From the IMG/VR virus record IMGVR_UViG_3300029787_000270, positions 1-26,898 of that record: a stretch of 26,898 nt of DNA. One strand, 5' to 3'. Shown here one piece after another: positions 6,250-16,169 of this stretch. Below the pieces are notes generated by a model. That model worked only from the letters and a program-made list of their open reading frames with translations. It was not told where the DNA came from and made no database searches. Position 1 is the stretch's first letter, and each line of letters begins with the position of its first letter. This DNA is from a virus. The position numbers and the translations under genes are program-made.

Positions 6250-8819
6250 TGGCGAGAGTTCGTATACCGCTAAACAACTTTGTTTTTGGTGAAATTAGTC
6301 CCTCATTGACTTCGAGGGTAGATTCAGCAATCTACAATCAATCAGGTCAATCTGTAAAGAATGTGTTTATTCGTGCAGAAGGTGGCGTAATTAATCGTCC
6401 TGGCTCTAAAAGAGTTCACAGTTTTTCACAAAGCTATTCACAACCAAGTGCAACAATAACTGTTTCTGATTATGCAAATATAGCTGTTGGTACACAGCTT
6501 ACCTTTGTTTTAAGTGATGGAACAAAAATTACACTCGAATTTGAAACTGCTGGTAGTGCTTCACCAAGCGCAGCTGTTGGTAACAAACATTTTGTTCGAG
6601 CAAATACATCAAATGATGTAACGGCTGATAACATATTTACTGCTCTAAATGCTGTCACTGGATTGACATCAACAAACCCGGGAGCAGCTGTTGTAACAGT
6701 TACAAGAGATGGTTTTGGTACAGGTGATCGTAAGGTAACCACTACAGATTCAACAAGACTTGCTGTTACAGATTTTACTATTGTTGACCAAAAGATTCGT
6801 CTTGAGCCTTTTATATTCTCAAGTGATGAGAAATATGTTGCAGCATTTAGTTCAGGCAAGATTGAGATATTTCGTGTAAATGCTGATGGATCTTTTAATT
6901 CATTGGTATCGACTATAACACAAGATACTTCAAGTGCATCCCTCCCATTTACAGATAGCAATTTACAAGAGTTTACCTATGCACAATCAGGTGACTTTAT
7001 GTTTATTGCTCATAATGATTTTATGATTCGTGAGTTGGTAAGAACAAGCCTAACAGCATTTGAGGTAAGAACATTTACATTTGATACAGATGCTGATGGC
7101 AATAAAAAACTACAACCATATTATAATTTTCATGCAAGCGGTGTAACGATTACACCATCTGCAACATCAGGTAATGGAATTACTCTTACATCTAGTGCAT
7201 CATACTTTGTATCAGGACATGTTGGTGTAAGTCTTTTGATTAACGATACACAAGTTGATATTACAGCTGTTGCAAGTGGAACAAGTGCAACTGCCAATGT
7301 TCAGGGCACTATTGAAAGAAAATTAGATTTTGATTCTCTTAACACAACTGAAGGATCAGATAAGGTTCGTGTAATACATTTGAATCATGGTCTTGCATCT
7401 GGTGTTACAATTACTATTGCTGGCGCTGGTTCTCTTGGCGGTATAAGTAATAGTAATATAAATGGCAGTAGAACTGTTAGTTCTGTTATAGATAAAAATA
7501 CTTTTGAATATACAGCTGGTGGCTCTGCTACTTCTACAGCAACTGGTGGTGGAACGCCAACTATTTCAAGTGTTGCTGCGACAACTGAATGGTTTGAGCA
7601 ATCTTATAGTGATCTTCGAGGTTTCCCGGCTGCTGTTACATTCCATGAAAATAGACTTTGGTTTGGTGGTACACCTTCACAACCCAGCGGTATATGGTCA
7701 TCTGTAAGCGATGAATATTTTAACTTTGATGTTGGTGATGGCGGTACAGCTGATGCGATTGATATTGAAGTTGCAGTTGGTGTAACTAACTTTATCAGGC
7801 ATCTTGTATCCAATCGTGATTTGCAAGTTTTTTGTAACCAAGGCGAGTTCTTTTTGCCAGCTTTCCAAGATCAACCTATTACAGCATCTATCGCAAAAGT
7901 ATCTGAGCAAACGCCGTTTGGGTGTAGTTTTGTGCGTCCTGCATCTCTTGATGGTGGCACATTGTTTGTGCAAGCAACTGGTACAGCTATAAGGGAGTTT
8001 ATTTTTAATGATGCTGAAGGTGCGTATACAACAAATATGGTATCAATACTTTCATCTCACTTAATATCTAATCCTTTACAACTAACAAATGTAAAGGGTT
8101 CTTTAGATAGGCCCGGTGCTTATGCTTTCTTTCTAATGGATAATGGAGAGATTGCTGCATTTTATAGTATCAGATCTGAGAAACGCGCTGGTTGGATGCG
8201 TTGGGCAACTACAGGCAGATACCATTCAGTGTGTGCTGTGGATGAAAGTTTGTTTGCTGTTACCGTTAGGGATGATGGATCAGGTACAAATAAGTTTTTT
8301 CTTGAGCAATTTGACAAAGATTTGAATATGGACTTTGCAGATGAGTTTAATGGGTCAGCTGGTGTGTTTGCTGTATCAAGTCATTTTTCAAATGGTGCTG
8401 TTGTAGATGTTGTTGATGATACAGAGTATCTAGGTTCATTTACAGTATCAGGCGGTAACGTAGATGTAAGTGCTGTAAAGGCGTCAGTAAAAGCAGAGAT
8501 AGGTTATAAGTTTGTTCCTGAATTAAAAACCAATGCTATTGATCTTGCAAATGCACCCGGTGGTCCAATAACAGGAAGGCCAAGAAAGATTACAAATGTA
8601 ATTTTGGATTTGGAAGAAACACTTAGCATATCTGTAAACAATACAAATATGATTATACGGAATGTTACATTTGATCCATCAACACCACGCGAAGCATTTA
8701 CAGGTAAAAAAGAGTTTCGTGTGCTTGGATATAGTAGAGATCCGGCAGTGACTATCTCACAGATAGCACCGCTTAATATGCAACTTAATGGTATGGTAGT
8801 AGAGGTAGCGTTCTCATGA
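6249..8819 (+). CDS. Tail tubular protein B (gp12-like nozzle)
   Basis: An 856-residue protein matching the T7 gp12-type nozzle that closes the tail tube and anchors the fibres. The N-terminus has N-F-V-F-G-E-I-S-P-S-L-T-S-R-V-D and G-V-I-N-R-P-G-S, both hallmarks of the family. The central part holds F-H-E-N-R-L-W-F-G-G-T-P-S-Q-P (about residues 465-479) and the G-E-F-F-L-P segment. Two Ser/Thr/Val-rich beta insertions interrupt the core. One follows the N-terminal motif (about residues 65-165) and another contains H-G-L-A-S-G-V-T-I-T-I-A-G-A-G (about 377-391). They look like appended beta-sandwich domains. Start and stop both overlap neighbours. Confidence 0.9.
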   Translation: MARVRIPLNNFVFGEISPSLTSRVDSAIYNQSGQSVKNVFIRAEGGVINRPGSKRVHSFSQSYSQPSATITVSDYANIAVGTQLTFVLSDGTKITLEFETAGSASPSAAVGNKHFVRANTSNDVTADNIFTALNAVTGLTSTNPGAAVVTVTRDGFGTGDRKVTTTDSTRLAVTDFTIVDQKIRLEPFIFSSDEKYVAAFSSGKIEIFRVNADGSFNSLVSTITQDTSSASLPFTDSNLQEFTYAQSGDFMFIAHNDFMIRELVRTSLTAFEVRTFTFDTDADGNKKLQPYYNFHASGVTITPSATSGNGITLTSSASYFVSGHVGVSLLINDTQVDITAVASGTSATANVQGTIERKLDFDSLNTTEGSDKVRVIHLNHGLASGVTITIAGAGSLGGISNSNINGSRTVSSVIDKNTFEYTAGGSATSTATGGGTPTISSVAATTEWFEQSYSDLRGFPAAVTFHENRLWFGGTPSQPSGIWSSVSDEYFNFDVGDGGTADAIDIEVAVGVTNFIRHLVSNRDLQVFCNQGEFFLPAFQDQPITASIAKVSEQTPFGCSFVRPASLDGGTLFVQATGTAIREFIFNDAEGAYTTNMVSILSSHLISNPLQLTNVKGSLDRPGAYAFFLMDNGEIAAFYSIRSEKRAGWMRWATTGRYHSVCAVDESLFAVTVRDDGSGTNKFFLEQFDKDLNMDFADEFNGSAGVFAVSSHFSNGAVVDVVDDTEYLGSFTVSGGNVDVSAVKASVKAEIGYKFVPELKTNAIDLANAPGGPITGRPRKITNVILDLEETLSISVNNTNMIIRNVTFDPSTPREAFTGKKEFRVLGYSRDPAVTISQIAPLNMQLNGMVVEVAFS

Positions 8820-9271
8820 GTGGTATGGAAGCATTAGCATTTGCTGCTATTGGTGGTGGTACATTCTTAGAAGTTGTTGGTTATGACCAAGCCGCAAGAG
8901 CCGAACAAATAAAACAGCAAGAGATTGCAAGACAAGCAAGAGATAATGCGCTTGCAATTAAAGCGCAAGCAGAGCGTGATTCTACTATAAGATCACAGAG
9001 GTATTCTGAATTTTTAAGAGATTCATCTGCAATACGTGGCTATAACAGACGCGGTGCTGATAGATCATTTAAGGCAATACAAGAAAAAGCAAGAGAACAA
9101 ACAGCTGAAGAGTTAAGACAGGTTTCTATTCAAAGTTTGTTTGCACGTGGCAGACAAGAACAACGTGCTAGGTTTGCTATTATGGAAGGTGAACTTGCAA
9201 GAGATCTTGCAGTTTTACAATCATTCTCTGCAATAGCTGACGCTGGCTACAAAGCATATCAGGTTTCATAA
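8816..9271 (+). CDS. Internal virion protein B-like (gp14-like)
   Basis: A 151-residue, almost wholly helical protein rich in Ala, Gln, Arg and Glu, with a short Gly-rich hydrophobic N-terminus (A-A-I-G-G-G-T). Size, composition and place between nozzle and gp15-like genes fit the small ejection protein (T7 gp14), which enters the outer membrane during DNA ejection. It resembles the recurring pattern of phage proteins with E-x-x-x-A-R-x-A-x-D-N-A repeats. Sequence alone would not prove the role; the gene order does most of the work. The ATG overlaps the nozzle stop (ATGA) and its TAA overlaps the next ATG (TAATG). Confidence 0.75.
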   Translation: MSGMEALAFAAIGGGTFLEVVGYDQAARAEQIKQQEIARQARDNALAIKAQAERDSTIRSQRYSEFLRDSSAIRGYNRRGADRSFKAIQEKAREQTAEELRQVSIQSLFARGRQEQRARFAIMEGELARDLAVLQSFSAIADAGYKAYQVS

Positions 9272-11415
9272 TGGCGGAAATAAAAGTATTAAGACCAGCT
9301 GAAACACGTATAGGAGCAATAGGGATTGTTCCTATGGGTGATAATGCTGCTCGTATAGGGCAACAACTTGCTACATCTGGTCGCCGTTTAAGGGAAGCGG
9401 CATTTCAGGTTGCCTATGATAATGAAAAGAAAAAAGGACAGGAAGCTGCCTCTCTTGCTGCAATAAGTGTCAAAAATGATAAGACTGGAAAAATTGAATT
9501 TCCGGAGATGCCAAAAGATTTATCTCCAACAGCAGAAAAATATTACGAACCTATTGCACGTAAAAGATTTTTAGAAGCTGTATCTCTTGAGATTGATGCA
9601 GAGGCTCTTAAAATTGCTGCGGACCATGAAAGAGATCCAACAGGTTTTGAGGATACTTTTAATGAATATTTGCAAAAGACTATTGATACGTCTGGTCAAT
9701 TTAGTGATCTTGTTTCAAACATTGGGGCTGTTACAAGCAAACAATATGCAGGAAAACTTTATGCACAAAAAGTTGACCATAATCGAAAAATAGCTGCGAC
9801 AAACGCAGTAGCTGCTATTGAATCTGAGCAATCAGTTATTGAACAACTTGCGAAACAAGAAGGTGGGCAGGGGCCAGCTGAACAAAAACGTAAAGATATA
9901 ATAGGAAGAGCTAGAGATGCTGTTGCAGAGTTTTCAGAATTAAGTACAACATATTTAACCAACGTCACAGCTGAAGCAAATTTTCTTTTTGCATCAGGGT
10001 TGATAACAAATATAAGTAATCGTGCAGCTTCTCAATTTGCAGATGAAGATCCATCTCGTAAAACATCATTTTTATCTGATGTTTTAAATAATATGGCTAT
10101 TGTGTTAAGTCCGGGTGGAGGTTTTGAAAAAATTGATCCAAAGATGAGATCGATATTAGCACGTGCTGGTTTTAATGAAGCAACTTTAAAATTACCGGGA
10201 TTCAAAGAGCAAGGTGAGAAACTTGCTGGTGATTTAACAAAGCTACAAGGTACTATTAGTGAAGAATATAACAATCATAAAAATGAGCGTGCCGCTGAAA
10301 TAGCTTTACGTAATTTGAGTAGTGGCAGATCTGTTTCGAAAACTGATAGTGACAACATTATGTCAGGATACAGCATTACATCTGGTACTGACTTTGGCAA
10401 CACCGCAGCTGCCGCGCTTCAGCCACCAACAAATGAGATACAACGTCGCGCACATGAGAAACATTATGGAGCATTTAAGGCTGTAATGTTTAATCAAAGT
10501 GGTCCATTACCTGAAGTTGCAACAGATTATCTTGAAACTGTATCATCAATGCCATCTACAGAGATTGTTGGTGCATTGAATATCTATGAACAAGCTACAC
10601 GTTTTATGCGTGGTGGTGAGGGTGGTGTTGTATTTGCAGATATTTTGCCTCGTGGAATAGATGAAGATACGATTGTTTTATATGAGACGCTTCTTAATGT
10701 TCGAGATACTTTAGGAAATGATGCGCTTCCTGAGTTTTTTGTAAATTATAAACAAAACGCTACTGCACCGGGTGGGGCTGAAGCACGTAATCAACGTATA
10801 AAGACAGCATTGGGATCTGATAAGTCTGCACCAGATGCTGTGCGTGACTTTATATCAGGTATTAATGATGATGCATCTCCACAAGAATTAGCTTTTTATG
10901 CATCATTTACAGATGATCTTTTGCTTACAATGGATAAAAAGCAAGTTAAAAAGATTCTTAAAACAGCTGCTGATTCTGTATTTAAGGAAAGCAACTTTTT
11001 GCATGATACTATTGGCAGATCGCAATACGCACCAGAAGCTGCATATCCAGATACAACTACTATGCAGATCTTTGAAGAAGGTGTAGCTAAAAAGCTAGAG
11101 CTTCTTCCTAATATGCCTGATGGCAAACGCCCTACACTTGGTAAGGATGTCTTTCTTGTGCCTGATATAAGAGAGGGTACAGCAATGCCTGTATACTATC
11201 TTGTGGATGATGATAAGAGATTGCTTCGTGTTAATGGCAAACCTTTATCTGTTGGCAATCAATATGTGGCTCAAAAGATAAATGAGTTACGTCAGCAACA
11301 AACGGCACAGTTGCGTGTTGAGGCCGCGGCTGCACAGAAGAGAACCAGAGAACTTCAAGAGCAATGGGATAATGGTGAGTATCTTCAAGCATCACCATTT
11401 GGAACAATGAGATGA
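9271..11415 (+). CDS. Internal virion protein C-like (gp15-like ejection protein)
   Basis: A 714-residue protein in the position of T7 gp15, the core/ejection protein that with gp16 builds a channel across the cell envelope. The N-terminus (residues about 1-55) has I-G-I-V-P-M-G-D-N-A-A-R-I-G-Q-Q-L, resembling the openings of large internal virion proteins in podoviruses. The rest is predominantly helical with long charged stretches, and the C-terminus is Gln/Arg/Ala-rich coiled coil. I see no enzymatic motif. It is joined to the preceding gene by TAATG and to the next by ATGA. The role is inferred from order, size and helical composition. Confidence 0.78.
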   Translation: MAEIKVLRPAETRIGAIGIVPMGDNAARIGQQLATSGRRLREAAFQVAYDNEKKKGQEAASLAAISVKNDKTGKIEFPEMPKDLSPTAEKYYEPIARKRFLEAVSLEIDAEALKIAADHERDPTGFEDTFNEYLQKTIDTSGQFSDLVSNIGAVTSKQYAGKLYAQKVDHNRKIAATNAVAAIESEQSVIEQLAKQEGGQGPAEQKRKDIIGRARDAVAEFSELSTTYLTNVTAEANFLFASGLITNISNRAASQFADEDPSRKTSFLSDVLNNMAIVLSPGGGFEKIDPKMRSILARAGFNEATLKLPGFKEQGEKLAGDLTKLQGTISEEYNNHKNERAAEIALRNLSSGRSVSKTDSDNIMSGYSITSGTDFGNTAAAALQPPTNEIQRRAHEKHYGAFKAVMFNQSGPLPEVATDYLETVSSMPSTEIVGALNIYEQATRFMRGGEGGVVFADILPRGIDEDTIVLYETLLNVRDTLGNDALPEFFVNYKQNATAPGGAEARNQRIKTALGSDKSAPDAVRDFISGINDDASPQELAFYASFTDDLLLTMDKKQVKKILKTAADSVFKESNFLHDTIGRSQYAPEAAYPDTTTMQIFEEGVAKKLELLPNMPDGKRPTLGKDVFLVPDIREGTAMPVYYLVDDDKRLLRVNGKPLSVGNQYVAQKINELRQQQTAQLRVEAAAAQKRTRELQEQWDNGEYLQASPFGTMR

Positions 11416-14400
11416 CTACAGATCTAGGTCGTAGAGATTTTTTTATTGCCATACCAAATGAGATTACAGAAGAAACACCTGTTTCTTGGTATGAGGGCTG
11501 GAAAGCCAATGTTGCTTATAACAATATGCCTCTTATTGAACGTGTAGAAGAAGAGCAAATCTTTGGCGGTATTCCTGTCGATACTACATATGATGTAGCA
11601 GCTAACATATCTGAAGAACTCCTTCCATATTATGATGATTTAATTCGTGCAAAAAACGAGAAGCATCTTAGATTTTTAGAGGGTCGTGCTAGAACCGCCA
11701 TAGAACGCCGCAGGAGGGCCGCTGAAGCCCCTTTTACAGCGCAGCTGGTTGGTGGGCTAACAGATCCCTTAGCACTGACAGCATTTATTCCTGGCCTTAA
11801 TTACGTAAGATTGGGAAAAACCTTTACACAAGCCATAACTAGGGCTGGTGGTGTAGGTGCTGGTTATGGCATTGCATCTGAGTTACGCCGCGCACCATTT
11901 GCTGTAGCTGATGAGCCGGGTGAAACCTATGCCAATGTAGCGGCTGCGACTGTGTTTTCTGCGGCATTTGGTGGTGTTATGAAAGGTGCGCCATATGCAA
12001 AACCATTTTTTCAAAGTGGTGCTGCTAAAGTAAATAAGTTGTTCAAAGGTGAAAAGTTTGACCATATGACACCAACAGACAATGTTGGTTCTTTATCTTT
12101 GGATGATGGTTACACCCCAGCTAAAGGTGGTGACTATGATCCTGTAGTTAGTAATCCACTGGGCAGCCCATCACAACGTGCAATGCAAAGAACAGATATA
12201 CCTGATGATGTAAAAGAATTATTCATGCTTCTTAGCTACAATGGTTCTGTATCTACACAAGGCGCAAGGCGTGGTATTGGCATACAATCTGTTGCTCAAG
12301 AATCTGTTACTTATCAAGGGCAGTTTCAAAACCTTGTAAGACGTATGCGTGATCTTCATTCGCAAGAGGTTCGAGGTGTAAAAAGAGCAGCACAATTTAT
12401 GCAAGTATATAATCCTCGAAGTGGTTTTGATGATTGGGCAAATGACACAATAAGACGTTATATATTTAGCAAGTCACGTGATCCACAGCTTCGTAGGCTT
12501 GCAGCTGATGGTATATCAGATCAGCAAAAAGAAGTTGGTGTATTAATATCAGATGCTTTTAAGGCATTTTCTGATGACATGAGGTATTATGGTGTTGTTA
12601 AGGATGATGAAAAGATACGTGCATTAATTACAAAGAATCAGGTAGATCTTGATTCTGTGACTGCAAAATTAACAAAGTTAGAATCTGACATAGCTAAGAT
12701 GCCAAACAAAGCTGGCACTAAAAAACAATTTGCTTTGCAAGATGCATTAGATAAACGACAAGCAACATTAAAAGCACGTATAGACTTTTATGAAGGTCAG
12801 ATTGGCAAAGTTCTTCGTGAGGACTTCACATTCCCCATTTTTTATAACAAAGATTTATTGTCCAAAGATCAAGGCGCAAGACAGGCTTTAGCAAAAATAT
12901 TTGATGAAGAGTTTGCTGCACAAAGATTAGCAAAAGGTGATACTGAAATACGTGGTAGTAAAAAATTTGGGACTTTTGATTTACGGACAGATGGAATGAA
13001 AACTCTTTCTCGCATCTTAGAAGAAGATGGTGAAGAGATGACTAATATCCTCAGAAGCAAAACAACAGAGGGTCGTGCAAAGCATTTAAAAAGTCGCAAA
13101 ACAAATGTAGATGTAGCAAAAGTTTATGATTACATTCTTACAGACCCAGAGGTTATGTACACATATTTTGATCGTATGGGCCGTCGTGTTTCATTCGCAA
13201 ATAAGTTTGGTGGTAGAAATATTGATGAAGTGCTTGAGGACATGGAAGATTCTCTTCGCAAAGCTGGTAAATCAAACGAAGAAATATCTAGCTTGAAAGC
13301 AGATTTTTATGGTGACTATGAACGTGTGATGGGTACATTGCAGCGTAGTCCAGATCGTTTTGATAACGCAGCTGTAAAGGCTGCTAAATCTTGGACAGGT
13401 TGGACATATCTTCCACTTGCTGGGATTTCTGCATTAACAGATCCCGGTTCGATTGTTATGGCCCATGGATTTAGAGATGTGTTCGAAGCTGGCATTGCAG
13501 CAGCTGATGGAGCATTTCGTACACAAGTTATTAAAGAAGCGCAAGCAGCTGGTGAATTGCTCGATATTACCAAGAATGTTTATGCAAGAGAATTGCTGAG
13601 TGATACGGTAAGGCGTGTAAAACCTAATATGATGGAGCGTTTTATACAACGTGGTAATCAAGTTTTTTACACACTTAATGGTTTGGCCCCTATTACATTT
13701 GCTGGGAAAACATTAGATCAAATAATTGTTCAAGATAAATTTATTAAATTATCTCGTCAATGGTCTGAAGGAAAAATATCTAGGTTCGATAGAGAGTATC
13801 TTGCTAGATATGGCATTGATGAGGATATGGCAAAATTTATATCTACCGCACCAACTGAAAAAAGCGATATAAAATTATCTAAACGTGGTGGTGCATTTGA
13901 AGTTTCCAATACAGATGATTGGGATATTTCTACACCGCAAGCAAGAGAAACCCTTCGCAAATATCAAGCAGCAATACAATCACATGCAAATAATACTATT
14001 GTTATGGGGCAAACTTTTGATAAGCCATTGATTATTGATGGTATTGTTTACATGAAAGACAATCCATTTTTTCAAGCAATTCGTAAAAAGTTTCCAACAC
14101 AATTTAAGGTAGAAGAACAGTTACGCACTGGTGCTGTAAACATGGTGCGTGTTGAATCTGGTTTGCTTACTACGCCATTTACATTTATGAATTTTGCTTT
14201 TGGCGCTAATAATAAAATACTTGGTGCAATAAGAGATCCGAATAGGCAACATAGATTGCAAGGTATTGTTGCTTTGCTTGGTCTTAGTTATTTGTCTTTA
14301 TCCTATAAGAAACCTGATTATTGGTTTGAAAAGCGCACATTACCTGATGTTATTGCACGTGTAGTGGATCATTCTGGTGTGTTTGGTATTTACTCTGATC

Positions 14401-14693
14401 TTGCTTACACTGCTTTGAATATTGCTGGTAATGCTGGTGTTGTAAGTAAAGATGCATTTATACCGCCAAAATACATAAATCCTAATCAAGATGAGGCATT
14501 GTTTGATGCCTTTCTTGAACCTTTAGGTGCGCCAGCTGGGTTGACTACAGAATATGTTCGAGCAGTGGATGATTATTTTTCTGGTCGTGAATCTGATGCA
14601 TCAGAGAGAATGAAATATTCTTTGCCATTTATAGGATTGCCTGTATTTGGTAATGATGTGAAGGATTTTGTTGGTGAACTTGGAAGAAACTAG
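11412..14693 (+). CDS. Internal virion protein D-like (gp16-like ejection protein)
   Basis: A 1093-residue protein, the longest in the window, in the T7 gp16 position. These proteins are ejected first and span the envelope as a DNA conduit. It contains amphipathic or hydrophobic stretches near residues 115-145 and 150-200 (Gly/Ala-rich), another around 660-690 (W-T-Y-L-P-L-A-G-I-S), and a helical coiled-coil region around 400-455. T7 gp16 is longer and carries an N-terminal lytic transglycosylase. I see no transglycosylase signature here, so wall opening may be supplied by another protein. The ATG overlaps the previous stop. About 40 bases separate it from the tail fibre gene. Confidence 0.8.
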   Translation: MTTDLGRRDFFIAIPNEITEETPVSWYEGWKANVAYNNMPLIERVEEEQIFGGIPVDTTYDVAANISEELLPYYDDLIRAKNEKHLRFLEGRARTAIERRRRAAEAPFTAQLVGGLTDPLALTAFIPGLNYVRLGKTFTQAITRAGGVGAGYGIASELRRAPFAVADEPGETYANVAAATVFSAAFGGVMKGAPYAKPFFQSGAAKVNKLFKGEKFDHMTPTDNVGSLSLDDGYTPAKGGDYDPVVSNPLGSPSQRAMQRTDIPDDVKELFMLLSYNGSVSTQGARRGIGIQSVAQESVTYQGQFQNLVRRMRDLHSQEVRGVKRAAQFMQVYNPRSGFDDWANDTIRRYIFSKSRDPQLRRLAADGISDQQKEVGVLISDAFKAFSDDMRYYGVVKDDEKIRALITKNQVDLDSVTAKLTKLESDIAKMPNKAGTKKQFALQDALDKRQATLKARIDFYEGQIGKVLREDFTFPIFYNKDLLSKDQGARQALAKIFDEEFAAQRLAKGDTEIRGSKKFGTFDLRTDGMKTLSRILEEDGEEMTNILRSKTTEGRAKHLKSRKTNVDVAKVYDYILTDPEVMYTYFDRMGRRVSFANKFGGRNIDEVLEDMEDSLRKAGKSNEEISSLKADFYGDYERVMGTLQRSPDRFDNAAVKAAKSWTGWTYLPLAGISALTDPGSIVMAHGFRDVFEAGIAAADGAFRTQVIKEAQAAGELLDITKNVYARELLSDTVRRVKPNMMERFIQRGNQVFYTLNGLAPITFAGKTLDQIIVQDKFIKLSRQWSEGKISRFDREYLARYGIDEDMAKFISTAPTEKSDIKLSKRGGAFEVSNTDDWDISTPQARETLRKYQAAIQSHANNTIVMGQTFDKPLIIDGIVYMKDNPFFQAIRKKFPTQFKVEEQLRTGAVNMVRVESGLLTTPFTFMNFAFGANNKILGAIRDPNRQHRLQGIVALLGLSYLSLSYKKPDYWFEKRTLPDVIARVVDHSGVFGIYSDLAYTALNIAGNAGVVSKDAFIPPKYINPNQDEALFDAFLEPLGAPAGLTTEYVRAVDDYFSGRESDASERMKYSLPFIGLPVFGNDVKDFVGELGRN

Positions 14694-14735
14694 TTGTGCG
14701 TTGTAATTAAAAAGAGAGCATGGTAGGGGATTATT

Positions 14736-16160
14736 ATGACTATTAGTTTAAGCGATAACTCACCTAGAGTGAATTACACTGTGAATGAGGGTGCTACACA
14801 ATCCACCTTTACAGTGCCGTTTGAGTTTTTTGATGATGATGATCTAAATGTATATGTTGATGGCACAAAAAAAACATTAACTACTCACTATACAACATCA
14901 GATGATTCTGGTGATAGTCAAGCCCATACTTCTGGGACAACTGGTTTTGTGCAGATGACAACTGGCAATGCTGTGACAGGCGCATCTGGTGGATCGAGTG
15001 TAGTTATTACACGTGATATTGATCTTGATCGAACTACTGACTTTCCAACATCTGGCCCCTTTGATGTTGCAACTCTTAATACAGAACTTGATCGCATGAT
15101 TGCTATAGCGGCTGATATTGATGATGCCTCTAATCGTGCTTTGATTTTGTCTGACTTTGATACTACAGCATCACTTACATTGCCTGATGTATCTACAAGG
15201 GCAAGTAAACAACTTGGTTTTGATGGTAGTGGCAATCTTGTAGCAGAAGAGGGAAAAGTAAGTAGTGTATCTATATCAGCATCTGGCTTATCAGCTGGTG
15301 CAACACCTACAGCATCGGCAACATTTACAGGTAGTAGTGGTGCATTAGCATTAGCTTTAGGCATACCAGCTGGTGCAACTGGTGCTACTGGTGCAACTGG
15401 TGGCGGCGGAACATTAGATAATATTGTTGAAGATACAACTCCGCAGCTAGGTGGTGATTTGGATGTAAATGGTAAAGATATTGTGACCACATCTAATGCT
15501 GATATTGAATTGAACCCAAATGGTACTGGTAAAACAGTTTTAAAAGGCAACACTAATCCCGGCACTATTGTATTTAACTGTGAATCAAACAGCCACGGTC
15601 AAACAGTAAAGTCTCAACCACATTCTGCTAGCGTGACAAATACTCTTACACTGCCACCGGGCGGTGATGCTGAGATTGTTAGCACCGTTGCTACACAGCA
15701 GCTTACAAACAAAACAATACCTGATGATGAGAAGCTCTTTTTTGGTACAGGCAATGATGGCTTTATTGAATATGATGAAAATGGTGATGATCGTCTCAAG
15801 ATAGGTGGCACAAATGTTGAGTTTGAAAAATCTGTTATTGGCAAAACTGACACAGATACATCAAACACTGGCAGTGTTACTCTTGATTTTGCCACAAACC
15901 AAAATTTTGTTTTGACGCTGACAGGGGCAGTTACACTTGCAAATCCTACTACCGAGTTAGTTGGTCAAACTGGCTTTATTGTATTTATACAAGATGGCAC
16001 AGGTGGCAGGGCTGTATCACTTGACACGCAATACAAAACGGTTGGTGGTGTAAATACACTCACTTTGTCATCAGCGGCAAGTGCGATTGATATAGTTCCT
16101 TATGTTGTGTCAGCGGCTGATACTATTTTATTGGGTGCGTCACAGTTGGCGTTTAGTTAG
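14736..16160 (+). CDS. Tail fibre protein with T7 gp17-like N-terminal domain
   Basis: A 474-residue fibre. Residues about 1-150 match the T7 gp17 N-terminal attachment domain: the opening N-Y-T-V-N-E-G-A-T-Q-S-T-F-x-V-P-F-E-F, then L-N-V-Y-V-D-G, V-V-I-T-R-D-I, and L-N-T-E-L-D-R-M. This part docks the fibre to the adaptor/nozzle. A short collagen-like G-A-T-G-A-T-G-A-T-G stretch (about 211-222) is followed by fibre shaft repeats with P-Q-L-G-G-D-L-D-V-N-G and a beta-rich C-terminus. The fibre is short, and the next gene probably carries the receptor-binding tip. AGGGGA precedes the ATG. Confidence 0.88.
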   Translation: MTISLSDNSPRVNYTVNEGATQSTFTVPFEFFDDDDLNVYVDGTKKTLTTHYTTSDDSGDSQAHTSGTTGFVQMTTGNAVTGASGGSSVVITRDIDLDRTTDFPTSGPFDVATLNTELDRMIAIAADIDDASNRALILSDFDTTASLTLPDVSTRASKQLGFDGSGNLVAEEGKVSSVSISASGLSAGATPTASATFTGSSGALALALGIPAGATGATGATGGGGTLDNIVEDTTPQLGGDLDVNGKDIVTTSNADIELNPNGTGKTVLKGNTNPGTIVFNCESNSHGQTVKSQPHSASVTNTLTLPPGGDAEIVSTVATQQLTNKTIPDDEKLFFGTGNDGFIEYDENGDDRLKIGGTNVEFEKSVIGKTDTDTSNTGSVTLDFATNQNFVLTLTGAVTLANPTTELVGQTGFIVFIQDGTGGRAVSLDTQYKTVGGVNTLTLSSAASAIDIVPYVVSAADTILLGASQLAFS

Positions 16161-16169
16161 GGGGCTGCT

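Noticed and set aside
6470-6961. 163-residue minus-strand ORF opposite the nozzle gene
   Set aside because: Shadow of a well-supported gene; no ribosome site, no family resemblance.
14918-15565. 215-residue minus-strand ORF opposite the tail fibre gene
   Set aside because: Composition (Pro/Ser/Val-rich) mirrors the antisense of a Gly/Thr/Asp-rich fibre gene; no Shine-Dalgarno or recognisable domain, and it lies fully inside a strongly supported plus-strand gene.
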